Assembly (NCBI RefSeq): GCF_002007115.1
Contig: NZ_MVAD01000002.1
Span: forward strand, 682,001 to 746,000
Origin: Massilia sp. KIM
GTDB lineage: Bacteria > Pseudomonadota > Gammaproteobacteria > Burkholderiales > Burkholderiaceae_D
Direction: 5' to 3'
Length of the DNA stretch: 64,000 nucleotides
Shown here: piece after piece, positions 16,002 to 23,815 of the stretch
Numbering within the stretch: the stretch's first letter is position 1
Layout of the letters: every line of letters starts with the position of its first letter
Notes under the pieces: generated by a model
What the model saw: the letters and a program-made list of their open reading frames with translations, nothing else
Databases searched by the model: none
What the model was told of the DNA's origin: nothing
Translations under genes and position numbers: made by a program

Positions 16002-19000
16002 TCACAGCGCCGGCTGCTTCTCCGCCGGCGCCGGCGGCTGCCCCGGACGCCTGCGCAGCTTGCCCGCCATGCGCTTCAACCAATGCTCGAAGTCGTCCAC
16101 GTAGGTGAACACCGCCGGCACCACCAGCAGGCTGAGCAGGGTCGAGGTGATCAGGCCACCCATCACTGCGATCGCCATCGGGGCCCGGAAGCTCGGATCG
16201 CCCGACAGCCCCAGCGCCAGCGGCGCCATGCCCGCGCCCATCGCGATGGTGGTCATCACGATCGGGCGGCTGCGCTTATGGCAGGCGTCCACCAGCGCGT
16301 CGAAACGGTTCATGCCCGCCTTGCGCGCCAGGATCGCGTAGTCCACCAGCAGGATCGAGTTCTTGGTCACGATACCCATCAGCATGATCAGGCCGATCAT
16401 GGTCGGCATCGACAGCGCGTTGCTGGTCAGGAGCAAGGCCACGAAGGCGCCGCCGATCGACAGCGGCAGCGCGGCCAGGATGGTCACCGGCTGCATGAAG
16501 TCGTTAAACAGCAGCACCAGCACGCCGTAAATGCACAGCACCCCGATCAGCATCGCCACGCCGAAGCTGGCGAACAGCGCCTGCATCTCCTGCGCGTCGC
16601 CCAGCTCGGCGATGGTCACCGAAGGCGGCAGGTTGCGGAAGGCCGGCAGGGCGCGCGCCTCGGCGTTCACCTCGCCCAGCGAGCGGCCCTGGAGTTCCAC
16701 GTCCAGGGTCACGTTGCGGCTGCGGTTCAGGCGGTCGATCTGGGCCGGGCCGCTTTCCATCGTGATGGTGGCCACGTTCGACAGCAGCACCGGGCCCTGG
16801 GCGCCGGGCACCGTCAGGCGTCCGATGGCGTCGAGGTCGGCGCGCACCGCGTCCGGCAGCTTGACCCGGATCGGCACCTGGCGTTCGGACAGGTTCATCT
16901 TGGGCAGGGCCTGCTCGTAGTCGCCGGCGGTGGCCACCCGCACCGTCTCGCCGATGGCGGCGGCGGTCACGCCCAGGTCGGCCGCGCGCGCGAAGTCGGG
17001 GCGCACGATGATCTCGGGCCGCACCAGCGAGGCGCTGGAGCTGACGTTGCCGATCCCGCGCAGGGTACGTAGCTCGCGCTCGGCCTGGCGCGCCGCCAGC
17101 GCCAGGGCGTCGGGGTCTTCGCTGCGCAGCACCAGCTGCATCTTGGTGCCGGTGTCCGGCGCGCCCACCGTGAAGCGCGCGCCCGGTATCGCCGCCACCT
17201 TCTCGCGGATCGCGCGCTCGATGTCGGACAGCCCCACGTCACGCTCGTCGCGGTGCACCGTGTTCAGGGTCAGCACCGCGCGCCGCGCCTCGGCCGCCGC
17301 GCCGGGGGCGAAGGCGTCGCCGCTGGAGCCGCCACCGATGGAGCTGAACACGTCCTTCACGCCCGCCACCTGCATCACCGCCAGGCGGGTCCGCTCCGCC
17401 ACCGCGCGGGTCTCGGCCAGAGTGGCGCCGGGCGCCAGCTCGATGTTGATCTGGGTCTGGGATCGGTCGGCGGGCGGCACGAAGCCGGTCGGCAGCAGGG
17501 GCACCAGGGCGATCGAGGCGGCGAAGAAGACCGCCGAGCCGATCGCCGTGGCCAGGCGGTGGCGCAGGCACCACTGCATGGCCGCCATGTAGCGGCGCAT
17601 GATCGGGCCGTCCTTTTCCTCCTGCGGCTTGGCCGGCTTGAGCAGGTAGGCGCACATCATCGGCGTCAGGAGGCGCGCCACCACCAGCGAGGACAGGATC
17701 GCCAGCACCGCGGTCCAGCCGAACTGCTTGAAGAACTTGCCGGGAATGCCGCCCATGAAGGCGGTCGGCAGGAACACCGCCACCAGGGCGAAGGTGGTCG
17801 CGATCACCGCCATCCCGATCTCGTCGGCCGCCTCGAGCGCCGCCTGCATCGGGCTCTTGCCCATGTGGAGGTGGCGCGAGATGTTCTCGATCTCGACGAT
17901 GGCGTCGTCCACCAGCACCCCCACCACCAGGGCCAGCGACAGCAGGGTCACCATGTTGAGCGTATAGCCGAACAGGTACTGGCCGAGGAAGGCCGGGATC
18001 ACCGACAGCGGCAAGGCGGCCGCCGCGATCAGGGTGGCGCGCCAGTCGCGCAGGAACCACCACACCACCAGCACCGCCAGCAGCGCGCCTTCGTACAGCA
18101 TCTCCATCGAGGCGTCGAAGTTCTCCTCGACCGCGTAGGAGTTGTCGATCACCTCGCGCAGCACCAGCTTCGGGTTTTCCTTCTGCAGCTGGGCGACCGC
18201 GGCGCGCGCGCCCTCGGCCACGTCGACCTCGCCCGCGCCGCGGGTGCGGAACACCTCGAAGGCCACCACCTTGCGCCCGTCCTTCTCGGCGATGGCGCGC
18301 GGCTCGGCCACGGTGTCGCTCACCGTCGCCACCTCGCTCAGGCGGATGCGCCGCCCGTCAGGCAAGGGCACCTCCATGTCGGCCAGCTCCTGGGCCGACT
18401 TGACGGTGGCGATGGTGCGCACCGACTGCTCGGCGCCGCTGACGTCGCCGCGCCCGCCGGGCGCCTCGCGCTGCACGTTGCGCAGCTGGCGCGAGACGTC
18501 CAGGGCCGAGACCCGCAGCGCGGCCATGCGCGCGTCGTCGAGCTCCACCCGCACCTCGCGGGTGACGCCGCCCACGCGCTTGACCGCGCCCAGGCCGGGC
18601 ACGCTGAGCAGGCGCTTGGCGACATCGTTGTCTACGAACCAGCTCAGTTCCTGGTCATCCACGCTGCTGCCCGCGCCCTCGGCGCGCGCCACGGTGAAGG
18701 TGGCGACCACGCGGCCGGCGGTGGCGGTCTTGGTCACGGTCGGGTCGCGCATCTCGGCCGGCAGGTCGGCGCGCACGCGCGAGACCGCGTCGCGCACGTC
18801 GTTCACCGCATCCGACAAGTCCTTCTCCAGGATGAACTCGACGGTGACGGTGGCCACCCCGTCCAGCACCCGGGTATAGATGTTCTTCACCCCTTGCAGG
18901 GTAGCGACCGAATCCTCGATCTTGCGTGCGACCTCGGTCTCGAGCTGGGCCGGCGCGGCGCCGTCCAGCACCGCGCTCACGGTCACGATCGGCAGTTCGA

Positions 19001-19118
19001 TGTCCGGGAAGTCCTGCACCTTGTTGGCCTTGAAAGCCAGGAGCCCCGCCAGCGTGAGCAGGGCGAACAGCATGATCGCCGGGATCGGGCTGCGGATCGA
19101 GAGGGCGGAGAAATTCAT
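16002..19118 (-). CDS. RND efflux transporter, inner-membrane subunit (AcrB/MexB type)
   Basis: A 1038-aa proton-driven efflux pump of the HAE/AcrB family with the usual twelve membrane segments and two large periplasmic loops. TM4 carries the proton-relay Asp pair in VGVLVDDAIVEIENI (near residue 402). TM10 carries the partner Lys in MGIVTKNSILLVDYA. The N-terminus (FSALSIRSPIPAIMLFALL) and the FPDIELPIVTV opening resemble the multidrug/solvent pump group. Its ATG overlaps the adaptor gene stop by 4 bp, so the two are translationally coupled. No outer-membrane TolC-like gene is present nearby. The substrate cannot be told from sequence alone. Confidence 0.95.
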   Translation of the reverse strand: MNFSALSIRSPIPAIMLFALLTLAGLLAFKANKVQDFPDIELPIVTVSAVLDGAAPAQLETEVARKIEDSVATLQGVKNIYTRVLDGVATVTVEFILEKDLSDAVNDVRDAVSRVRADLPAEMRDPTVTKTATAGRVVATFTVARAEGAGSSVDDQELSWFVDNDVAKRLLSVPGLGAVKRVGGVTREVRVELDDARMAALRVSALDVSRQLRNVQREAPGGRGDVSGAEQSVRTIATVKSAQELADMEVPLPDGRRIRLSEVATVSDTVAEPRAIAEKDGRKVVAFEVFRTRGAGEVDVAEGARAAVAQLQKENPKLVLREVIDNSYAVEENFDASMEMLYEGALLAVLVVWWFLRDWRATLIAAAALPLSVIPAFLGQYLFGYTLNMVTLLSLALVVGVLVDDAIVEIENISRHLHMGKSPMQAALEAADEIGMAVIATTFALVAVFLPTAFMGGIPGKFFKQFGWTAVLAILSSLVVARLLTPMMCAYLLKPAKPQEEKDGPIMRRYMAAMQWCLRHRLATAIGSAVFFAASIALVPLLPTGFVPPADRSQTQINIELAPGATLAETRAVAERTRLAVMQVAGVKDVFSSIGGGSSGDAFAPGAAAEARRAVLTLNTVHRDERDVGLSDIERAIREKVAAIPGARFTVGAPDTGTKMQLVLRSEDPDALALAARQAERELRTLRGIGNVSSSASLVRPEIIVRPDFARAADLGVTAAAIGETVRVATAGDYEQALPKMNLSERQVPIRVKLPDAVRADLDAIGRLTVPGAQGPVLLSNVATITMESGPAQIDRLNRSRNVTLDVELQGRSLGEVNAEARALPAFRNLPPSVTIAELGDAQEMQALFASFGVAMLIGVLCIYGVLVLLFNDFMQPVTILAALPLSIGGAFVALLLTSNALSMPTMIGLIMLMGIVTKNSILLVDYAILARKAGMNRFDALVDACHKRSRPIVMTTIAMGAGMAPLALGLSGDPSFRAPMAIAVMGGLITSTLLSLLVVPAVFTYVDDFEHWLKRMAGKLRRRPGQPPAPAEKQPAL

Positions 19119-20236
19119 GGCGCCCGCCCCTCGGCGCGCGCCGGCGCCGGGACATTGCGCACCAGGTCGCCGTCATTCAGGAAGCCGGCGCCGCTCACCA
19201 CGATGGGCGCCCCCGGCTCCAGGCCCTGGGTGATCTCGACCCGGTCGCCGAGGCGGCGCCCGGTGCCGACCTTGAGCTGGCTGACGCGGCTGTCGCGGTT
19301 CAGGCGGAACACGTAAGAGAAGCCGTCGCGCACCGCGATCGCCGACTGCGGCACGGTCAGCGCGGTCGATTCGCCCAGCCGGAAACGGCCGCTGGCGAAC
19401 ATGCCTGCCTTGAGCGGCGCGCCGGGCGACAGCGCCGGCGGCAGGTCGACGTAGACCAGGGCGATGCGGCTCTGCGGGTCGACCGAGGGCGCCACGGTGC
19501 GCACCTTGCCGCTGACCTCGACGCCGCTGGCGGCGCGCACCAGGGCCTGCATGCCGGGCTTGATGCGGCCCAGGTCTTGTGCGGTGACTTCGGCGCGCCA
19601 CTCCAGGCGGCCCTGGCGGATCATGCGGAACAATTCGGTGCCGATGCCGACCACGGCGCCGACGGTGGCGCTGCGCGCCGAGATCACGCCGGCGTCCGGC
19701 GCAAGCACCTGGGTGTACTTCAGGCGCAGCCGCTGCTGGGTGAGGGTGGCGCGGGCCGCCGTCACGCGCGCGGCGGCGGCGCGCCCGGCGGTGAGGTACT
19801 GGGTCACCTGCTGCTCGCTCAGCGCTCCCGAGCTGCGCAGATTGTTGGCGCGCTCGGCGTTGGCGGCCGCCTCGGCCGCGTTGGCCTCGGCTTCCTGCAG
19901 CGCAGCGCGCGCCTGCTCGACGTCGGCGCGCACCGTCTCATCCTGGAACACGGCCAGCACCTGGCCTTTCTTGACCACGTCGCCGACATTGACCCGCACT
20001 TCGAGCAGGCGCAGGCCGCCCGATTCGCTGCCGATCACGGCTTCCTGCCAGGCGGCGATGCTGCCGTTGGCGCTCAGGTCGAGCGGCAGGGTGGCGGTGG
20101 AGGGCAGGCCGGTGGAGACGGTGAGGGCAGGCTTGGGGGCGGCCGCCTGCTCGTCCTTGCCGCCCGCACAGCCGGCCAGGCTCAGCGCCACCAGGCAAGC
20201 AGCCAGGGCGGCGCGGGAAATCCGGTGAATTTGCAT
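19115..20236 (-). CDS. RND efflux periplasmic adaptor (membrane-fusion) lipoprotein
   Basis: A 373-aa adaptor that bridges the RND pump to an outer-membrane channel. The signal peptide ends in LSLAGC with a lipidated Cys at 23. It then shows the biotinyl-lipoyl half-motif (GGLRLLEVRVNVGDVVKKGQ), an alpha-helical hairpin (QARAALQEAEANAAEAAANAERANNL), the second lipoyl half (YTQVLAPDAGVISARSATVGAVV) and the beta-barrel region. It is the first gene of the two-gene efflux operon and is divergent from the DUF1800-like gene. A TACACT box lies on the minus strand about 30-40 bp upstream of the start. Confidence 0.93.
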   Translation of the reverse strand: MQIHRISRAALAACLVALSLAGCAGGKDEQAAAPKPALTVSTGLPSTATLPLDLSANGSIAAWQEAVIGSESGGLRLLEVRVNVGDVVKKGQVLAVFQDETVRADVEQARAALQEAEANAAEAAANAERANNLRSSGALSEQQVTQYLTAGRAAAARVTAARATLTQQRLRLKYTQVLAPDAGVISARSATVGAVVGIGTELFRMIRQGRLEWRAEVTAQDLGRIKPGMQALVRAASGVEVSGKVRTVAPSVDPQSRIALVYVDLPPALSPGAPLKAGMFASGRFRLGESTALTVPQSAIAVRDGFSYVFRLNRDSRVSQLKVGTGRRLGDRVEITQGLEPGAPIVVSGAGFLNDGDLVRNVPAPARAEGRAP

Positions 20237-20354
20237 AGGTTTCTATCACTTTTAGGTAAGCGAAGAAGTGTAGCAAACTCGGCTTCGGAAACGGGCGCGC
20301 GCGTTTATCGTTCATGGCCCGGTCCGCGATATACCATGTCTGCATGGAGAAGCC

Positions 20355-21449
20355 ATGCGCCTGATGCCGACAACCCTGCTTGCCCTCTGCTGCCTGCTGG
20401 CGGACGGCGCGCGCGCGGCGACCCCGCTCAGCGCCGATGAGGCCCTGCACGTGCTGAACCGGATGGGTTACGGGCCGCGTCCGGGCGAGATCGGCGCCCT
20501 GCGCGCCTCCGGGCTGGCGTCCCATCTCGACAGCCAGCTCGATCCCGCCACGCCGGGATTGACGGGCGCCGCCGCGCGCCGGGTGCACGCGCTGAGTTTG
20601 GCGCGCGCCGATGCCCGGCCCGGGGAGGCGGACGCGCTGGCGCGCCAGGAACGCCTGCTGCGCGCCATCGCGAGCGGGCGGCAGCTGGAGGAGGTGCTGC
20701 TGGCGTTCTGGCTGGCGCAGTTGCCGCCCGCCAGCCCGGCGAGCTTGGCCGCCATCGCCGAACAGGCGCGTCCGCACCTTTTCGGTCCCTATCGCGACTT
20801 GCGCGCGGCGCTGCCCGGCCTGTCCGCGGGCGTTTCGCCCCGGTCGCTGTGCCGGTCCCTGGCCGTTTTTTTCGTCAGCGAGCGGCCGCCCGCCAGCCTG
20901 GTGAAGCGGATGGAAGCCGCCTGGCGCCGCAGCGGCGGCGAGCAGCGCGCGGTCCTGCGCAGCCTGTTCACGAGCGCGGACTTCCTCGCGCCTGATTACC
21001 GGGGCGGCAAGCGCAAGGACCCGTTTCGTCTGCTGGTCTCGGCGCTGCGGGCCGGCGGCCTGGAAGTGGCGAATGCGGCGCCATTGGCCGACGCGCAGGT
21101 GGCGCTCGAGGCAGGGGAGCCCCGCGCCTGGGAGCGGACCGCGTTTGCGCTGGCGCAGGGTGGACTGCCGCTGGCGGCCGAGGCGCCGTCGCGGGCGCGG
21201 CAGTCATCGGCGGCGCCGCCCCTGCGCGCCACCCCGGGCGCGCCCTCGCAGCCGGGCGCGCTCGCTTCCCCGGTGAGCGCAGTGCACGAGGCGCCGACCC
21301 CGTCGGCGGTGGCAATGGCTGCCGCCACGCCCACCCCGCCGTTGCAGGCCGCGCGGCTGCGCGCAGCGCTCGGGATGGATCCCGGCGCCGGTGCGGCGCC
21401 CGAGACGGCAGTCGATGTGTTGTTAGATGATGCTTTTCGGTACCGCTAA
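20355..21449 (+). CDS. DUF1800-family protein, internally shortened
   Basis: A 364-aa protein with a signal peptide (MRLMPTTLLALCCLLADGARA). The N-terminal part matches DUF1800 (ADEALHVLNRMGYGPRPGEI, LEEVLLAFWLAQLPP, RPHLFGPYRDLRAALPG) and the later part matches its C-terminal third (LRSLFTSADFLAPDYRGGKRKDPFRLLVSALRAGG). The central block normally containing the NENYARELxELH signature is missing. Family members are usually ~450-600 aa, so about 150 residues have been lost in frame. An Ala/Pro-rich tail follows. DUF1800 genes usually sit beside DUF1501 genes; none is seen here. The role is unknown and the gene may be a decaying or specialised copy. Confidence 0.7.
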   Translation: MRLMPTTLLALCCLLADGARAATPLSADEALHVLNRMGYGPRPGEIGALRASGLASHLDSQLDPATPGLTGAAARRVHALSLARADARPGEADALARQERLLRAIASGRQLEEVLLAFWLAQLPPASPASLAAIAEQARPHLFGPYRDLRAALPGLSAGVSPRSLCRSLAVFFVSERPPASLVKRMEAAWRRSGGEQRAVLRSLFTSADFLAPDYRGGKRKDPFRLLVSALRAGGLEVANAAPLADAQVALEAGEPRAWERTAFALAQGGLPLAAEAPSRARQSSAAPPLRATPGAPSQPGALASPVSAVHEAPTPSAVAMAAATPTPPLQAARLRAALGMDPGAGAAPETAVDVLLDDAFRYR

Positions 21450-21528
21450 AAGGTAGCGGTAACTGACGCAGTGCCGCAAATACAACAAAAATCACTGTAT
21501 TTGGAAACGTTTCTCCGGCAAAAGGCAC

Positions 21529-21544
21529 ACCGTAGTTCTACGGT
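21529..21544. promoter_or_regulatory. Palindrome abutting a promoter -35
   Basis: ACCGTAG-TT-CTACGGT is a perfect inverted repeat ending 1 bp before the TTGCAC -35 hexamer at 21546. It is placed like an operator or activator site for the downstream transcript. Confidence 0.4.
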
Positions 21545-21545
21545 A

Positions 21546-21649
21546 TTGCACTGCACAATAAATTGGATTATATTGAAACCGTCTCCTCCAGTTTTCTCCG
21601 AAAATTGGATTCCCGCCCGCTACCGCAAGGTTCGCGGGCGTCTTTTTTT
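21546..21649 (+). ncRNA. Candidate small RNA with its own promoter and terminator
   Basis: TTGCAC (21546-21551), a 17-bp spacer and TATATT (21569-21574) form a good sigma-70 promoter. Transcription from ~21581 would give a ~69-nt RNA ending at a GCCCGC/GCGGGC hairpin (21615-21639) and a T run (21643-21649). The 5' end reads GTCTCCTCC, complementary to a Shine-Dalgarno. No open frame is present. It could instead be only the terminator region of the DUF1800-like gene 165 bp upstream. Confidence 0.45.
21615..21649 (+). terminator. Intrinsic terminator
   Basis: GCCCGC-t-ACC-gcaa-GGT-tc-GCGGGC hairpin followed by GTCTTTTTTT. It closes the candidate small RNA and any read-through from the DUF1800-like gene. 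Confidence 0.9.
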
Positions 21650-21669
21650 GTGCCGTCGCCGCGCGGCGC

Positions 21670-23061
21670 TCAGCGGGCCAGCGCCGGCTGCGCGCCCAGG
21701 CCCGTGTCCTCGGCAAACTTGCGCGCCAGGCGCTGGTAGCCGGCCACCGTGAAGTGGATCAGGTCGCGCGACATCAGGGCCGGCGACTGGCGCGCCCACT
21801 GGTAGGCGCTGCCGGGCCCGCCCATGGCATCCAGCATGCTCCACACGCCGCAGCCGGCCTCGCGCGCCACCTCGGCCTGGATGCGTCCGATCTCGGCGTG
21901 GATACGCGAATACTGCAACAGGTCGACGCCGGCCTTCCCGCCCTTGCGCGGCTTCGCTGTCTTGCCCAGGTTGGCCGAGCGCCGCACCAGGATGCCGCGG
22001 TCGCCCGGCGCGACCAGGATGCAGGCCGCCTGCGGGAACAGGCCGCGCATGGCGCGCACCGAGTCGACCAGGGTGGCGCGGTAGGCGGCGGCGTCGAAAG
22101 GCTTGACGTTGCCTTCGTTGGTGCCGAATTCCAGCACCACCAGCCCGTAGTCGCGCGCCGTGAACCACGAGGACAGATAGTCCAGCCGGGCGTGCTTCCA
22201 GGCCGCCACCGTGGCGCCCGGATAGCCGAACACGTCGAGCTGGACGGGCTTGGCCTGGCTGGACGCCAGCTCCAGGCCATGAAAGCGCAGGCGTCCCTCG
22301 ACCAGGCGCAGCCTCACCTGGGTGATCTGTCCTTCGGAGGCCAGTTCCAGCACGGCGGGGCCGGCGGCGCCGTCGAGCACCACTTCCTTGTCGGGCTCGC
22401 CGTTGACGGCCACCGCTACCGTCACCGGCGTGTCGGTCTGCTGGTAGAGGATGCGCACCCGCTCGTAGCCGGCCCACTGGCCCGGCTGACGCAGGTCCCA
22501 GGCCAGGCTGGCGCCGGCCTGCTCGCTCGACATGCTCATCAAGCCCGGGCCGGGCGCGGCCGCGCTCTCGCCGCCCAGGTAGCCCGGTTCGTACTTCCAG
22601 TGCGTCGACACGCAGGACTGGCGGATTGGATGGCGCACTCCGGCGCGGCCCATGTTGGCCGGCAGCAGCAGGTTGGGGCTGGCTTCGAGCGGGAATTTCA
22701 GCTGTTTGCGCAGTTCGTCGGAAAAGAAGCCGGCGGCCAGGTGGCTGTCGCCCCAGATCGCGATGCGCAGGCCGGCACCGGCGGGCTTGAAGCGCGGCAG
22801 CGGCGCCGGCCCGGCGGCCTGGGGCGCGGGCAGGGCTTCGGCGATCATGCTGGCGACCAGGTCTCCGCTCGGCACTTCGAGCGGATCGGGGTCGGGCGCG
22901 GCGGCCGGGCGGGGCGCGGCGGTCTTCTTCTCGCACAGCAGCTCGGCCGTGACGGCGGGCGCCTGGACCAGGAGCTGGCGCAGCACCGGCGGCTGCGCCG
23001 CGCTGCTGGCGGCGGCCGGGAGGCCGAATACGGACAGGGTGAGGATCAGGGCGCGGCGCAT
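21670..23061 (-). CDS. SGNH/GDSL hydrolase with inserted beta domain (Ape1-like esterase)
   Basis: A 463-aa exported esterase-fold protein (signal peptide MRRALILTLSVFGLPAAASS). SGNH block I is AIWGDSHLAAGFF with Ser106, block III is EFGTNEG at 313-317, and block V is DLIHFT with Asp433/His436. About 170 residues of beta-rich sequence lie between blocks I and III (VAVAVNGEPDKEVVL, QVRLRLVEGRLRFHGLEL). That is the layout of the peptidoglycan O-acetylesterase Ape1, where a carbohydrate-binding domain interrupts the catalytic domain. The start at 23061 has GGAG seven bases upstream; a start at 23088 would overlap the upstream gene stop but lacks the signal peptide at its front. It is last in a four-gene operon and paralogous to the gene at 25896. 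Confidence 0.8.
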   Translation of the reverse strand: MRRALILTLSVFGLPAAASSAAQPPVLRQLLVQAPAVTAELLCEKKTAAPRPAAAPDPDPLEVPSGDLVASMIAEALPAPQAAGPAPLPRFKPAGAGLRIAIWGDSHLAAGFFSDELRKQLKFPLEASPNLLLPANMGRAGVRHPIRQSCVSTHWKYEPGYLGGESAAAPGPGLMSMSSEQAGASLAWDLRQPGQWAGYERVRILYQQTDTPVTVAVAVNGEPDKEVVLDGAAGPAVLELASEGQITQVRLRLVEGRLRFHGLELASSQAKPVQLDVFGYPGATVAAWKHARLDYLSSWFTARDYGLVVLEFGTNEGNVKPFDAAAYRATLVDSVRAMRGLFPQAACILVAPGDRGILVRRSANLGKTAKPRKGGKAGVDLLQYSRIHAEIGRIQAEVAREAGCGVWSMLDAMGGPGSAYQWARQSPALMSRDLIHFTVAGYQRLARKFAEDTGLGAQPALAR

Positions 23062-23084
23062 GCTGGCTCCGGTGAAGTAGAGGT

Positions 23085-23762
23085 TCAATCGCTGGTCGGC
23101 ACGCGCACGCCGGCCGCCACCATGTTCAGGCGCCGCTGCTCGGCCCTGACTTTCTCGACATAGGCGTCGCTCGCGGGACCGCCGCCAAAATAGAAGCGCA
23201 GGGCCTCGGTCTCCGAGCCGCCCTTGAGCTTGACGCAGTCGCGCAGGATCTCGGCGCCCACCTTCAGGCTGACGATCGGGTCGACGAAGCTGGTCTTGCC
23301 GCCGAACTTCTCGTAGCGCTTGGCGTGGATGCCGGGCATCACCTGCATCAGGCCCTGGGCCCCGGCTTCGCTCTGGATGTAGGGGTGGAAGTTCGATTCG
23401 ATCGCCATCACCGCGATGATCAGGTTGGGCGAGAGCTTGTAGGTCTTGCCGAGCCGGTCGGCTTCGACAATGAGGGCCTCGAGCGCCGCCGGCGACACCC
23501 GGTAGCGGGCGCCCAGCCAGCGCGCCATCGCGGCCTGGGCGCGGCTCACGTGCAGCGGGCGCGCCACCGTGGGGATGGCGTCCAGGTCGGGCATCTCGGT
23601 CGCGGCAGCTTCGAGCTGCTCCGAGCGGGCGGCGTCTTCGCCGCCCATGGCGTCCAGCCAGCCGCTGACGCGCACCGGGTCGATCCAGGCGTACAAGAGC
23701 AGGGCGAGCGCCAGCACGCCCAGCACCCGTATCAAGATCATCAGATTACGCAGGGCACGCAT
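23085..23762 (-). CDS. SLT-type lytic transglycosylase
   Basis: A 225-aa membrane-anchored muramidase-like enzyme that cleaves the MurNAc-GlcNAc bond with 1,6-anhydro product formation. One N-terminal membrane helix (MILIRVLGVLALALLLYAW) is followed by the SLT core: catalytic Glu in AVMAIESNFHP, SEAGAQGLMQVMPG, and FYFGGGPASDAYVEKV near the C-terminus. It lies between the acyltransferase-SGNH gene (53 bp upstream) and the SGNH gene (overlapping or 23 bp downstream, depending on the start used). This context ties the operon to peptidoglycan. Confidence 0.92.
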   Translation of the reverse strand: MRALRNLMILIRVLGVLALALLLYAWIDPVRVSGWLDAMGGEDAARSEQLEAAATEMPDLDAIPTVARPLHVSRAQAAMARWLGARYRVSPAALEALIVEADRLGKTYKLSPNLIIAVMAIESNFHPYIQSEAGAQGLMQVMPGIHAKRYEKFGGKTSFVDPIVSLKVGAEILRDCVKLKGGSETEALRFYFGGGPASDAYVEKVRAEQRRLNMVAAGVRVPTSD

Positions 23763-23815
23763 GCGCCTCCTTCGTTCAGCTGCGGCATGCGGGACCGCGG
23801 CCGTCCGTCTGCCTG

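Noticed and set aside
17253..19316. A 687-codon plus-strand open frame opposite the RND pump gene
   Set aside because: Composition is His/Arg/Gly-rich with no domain, typical of antisense frames over GC-rich coding DNA.
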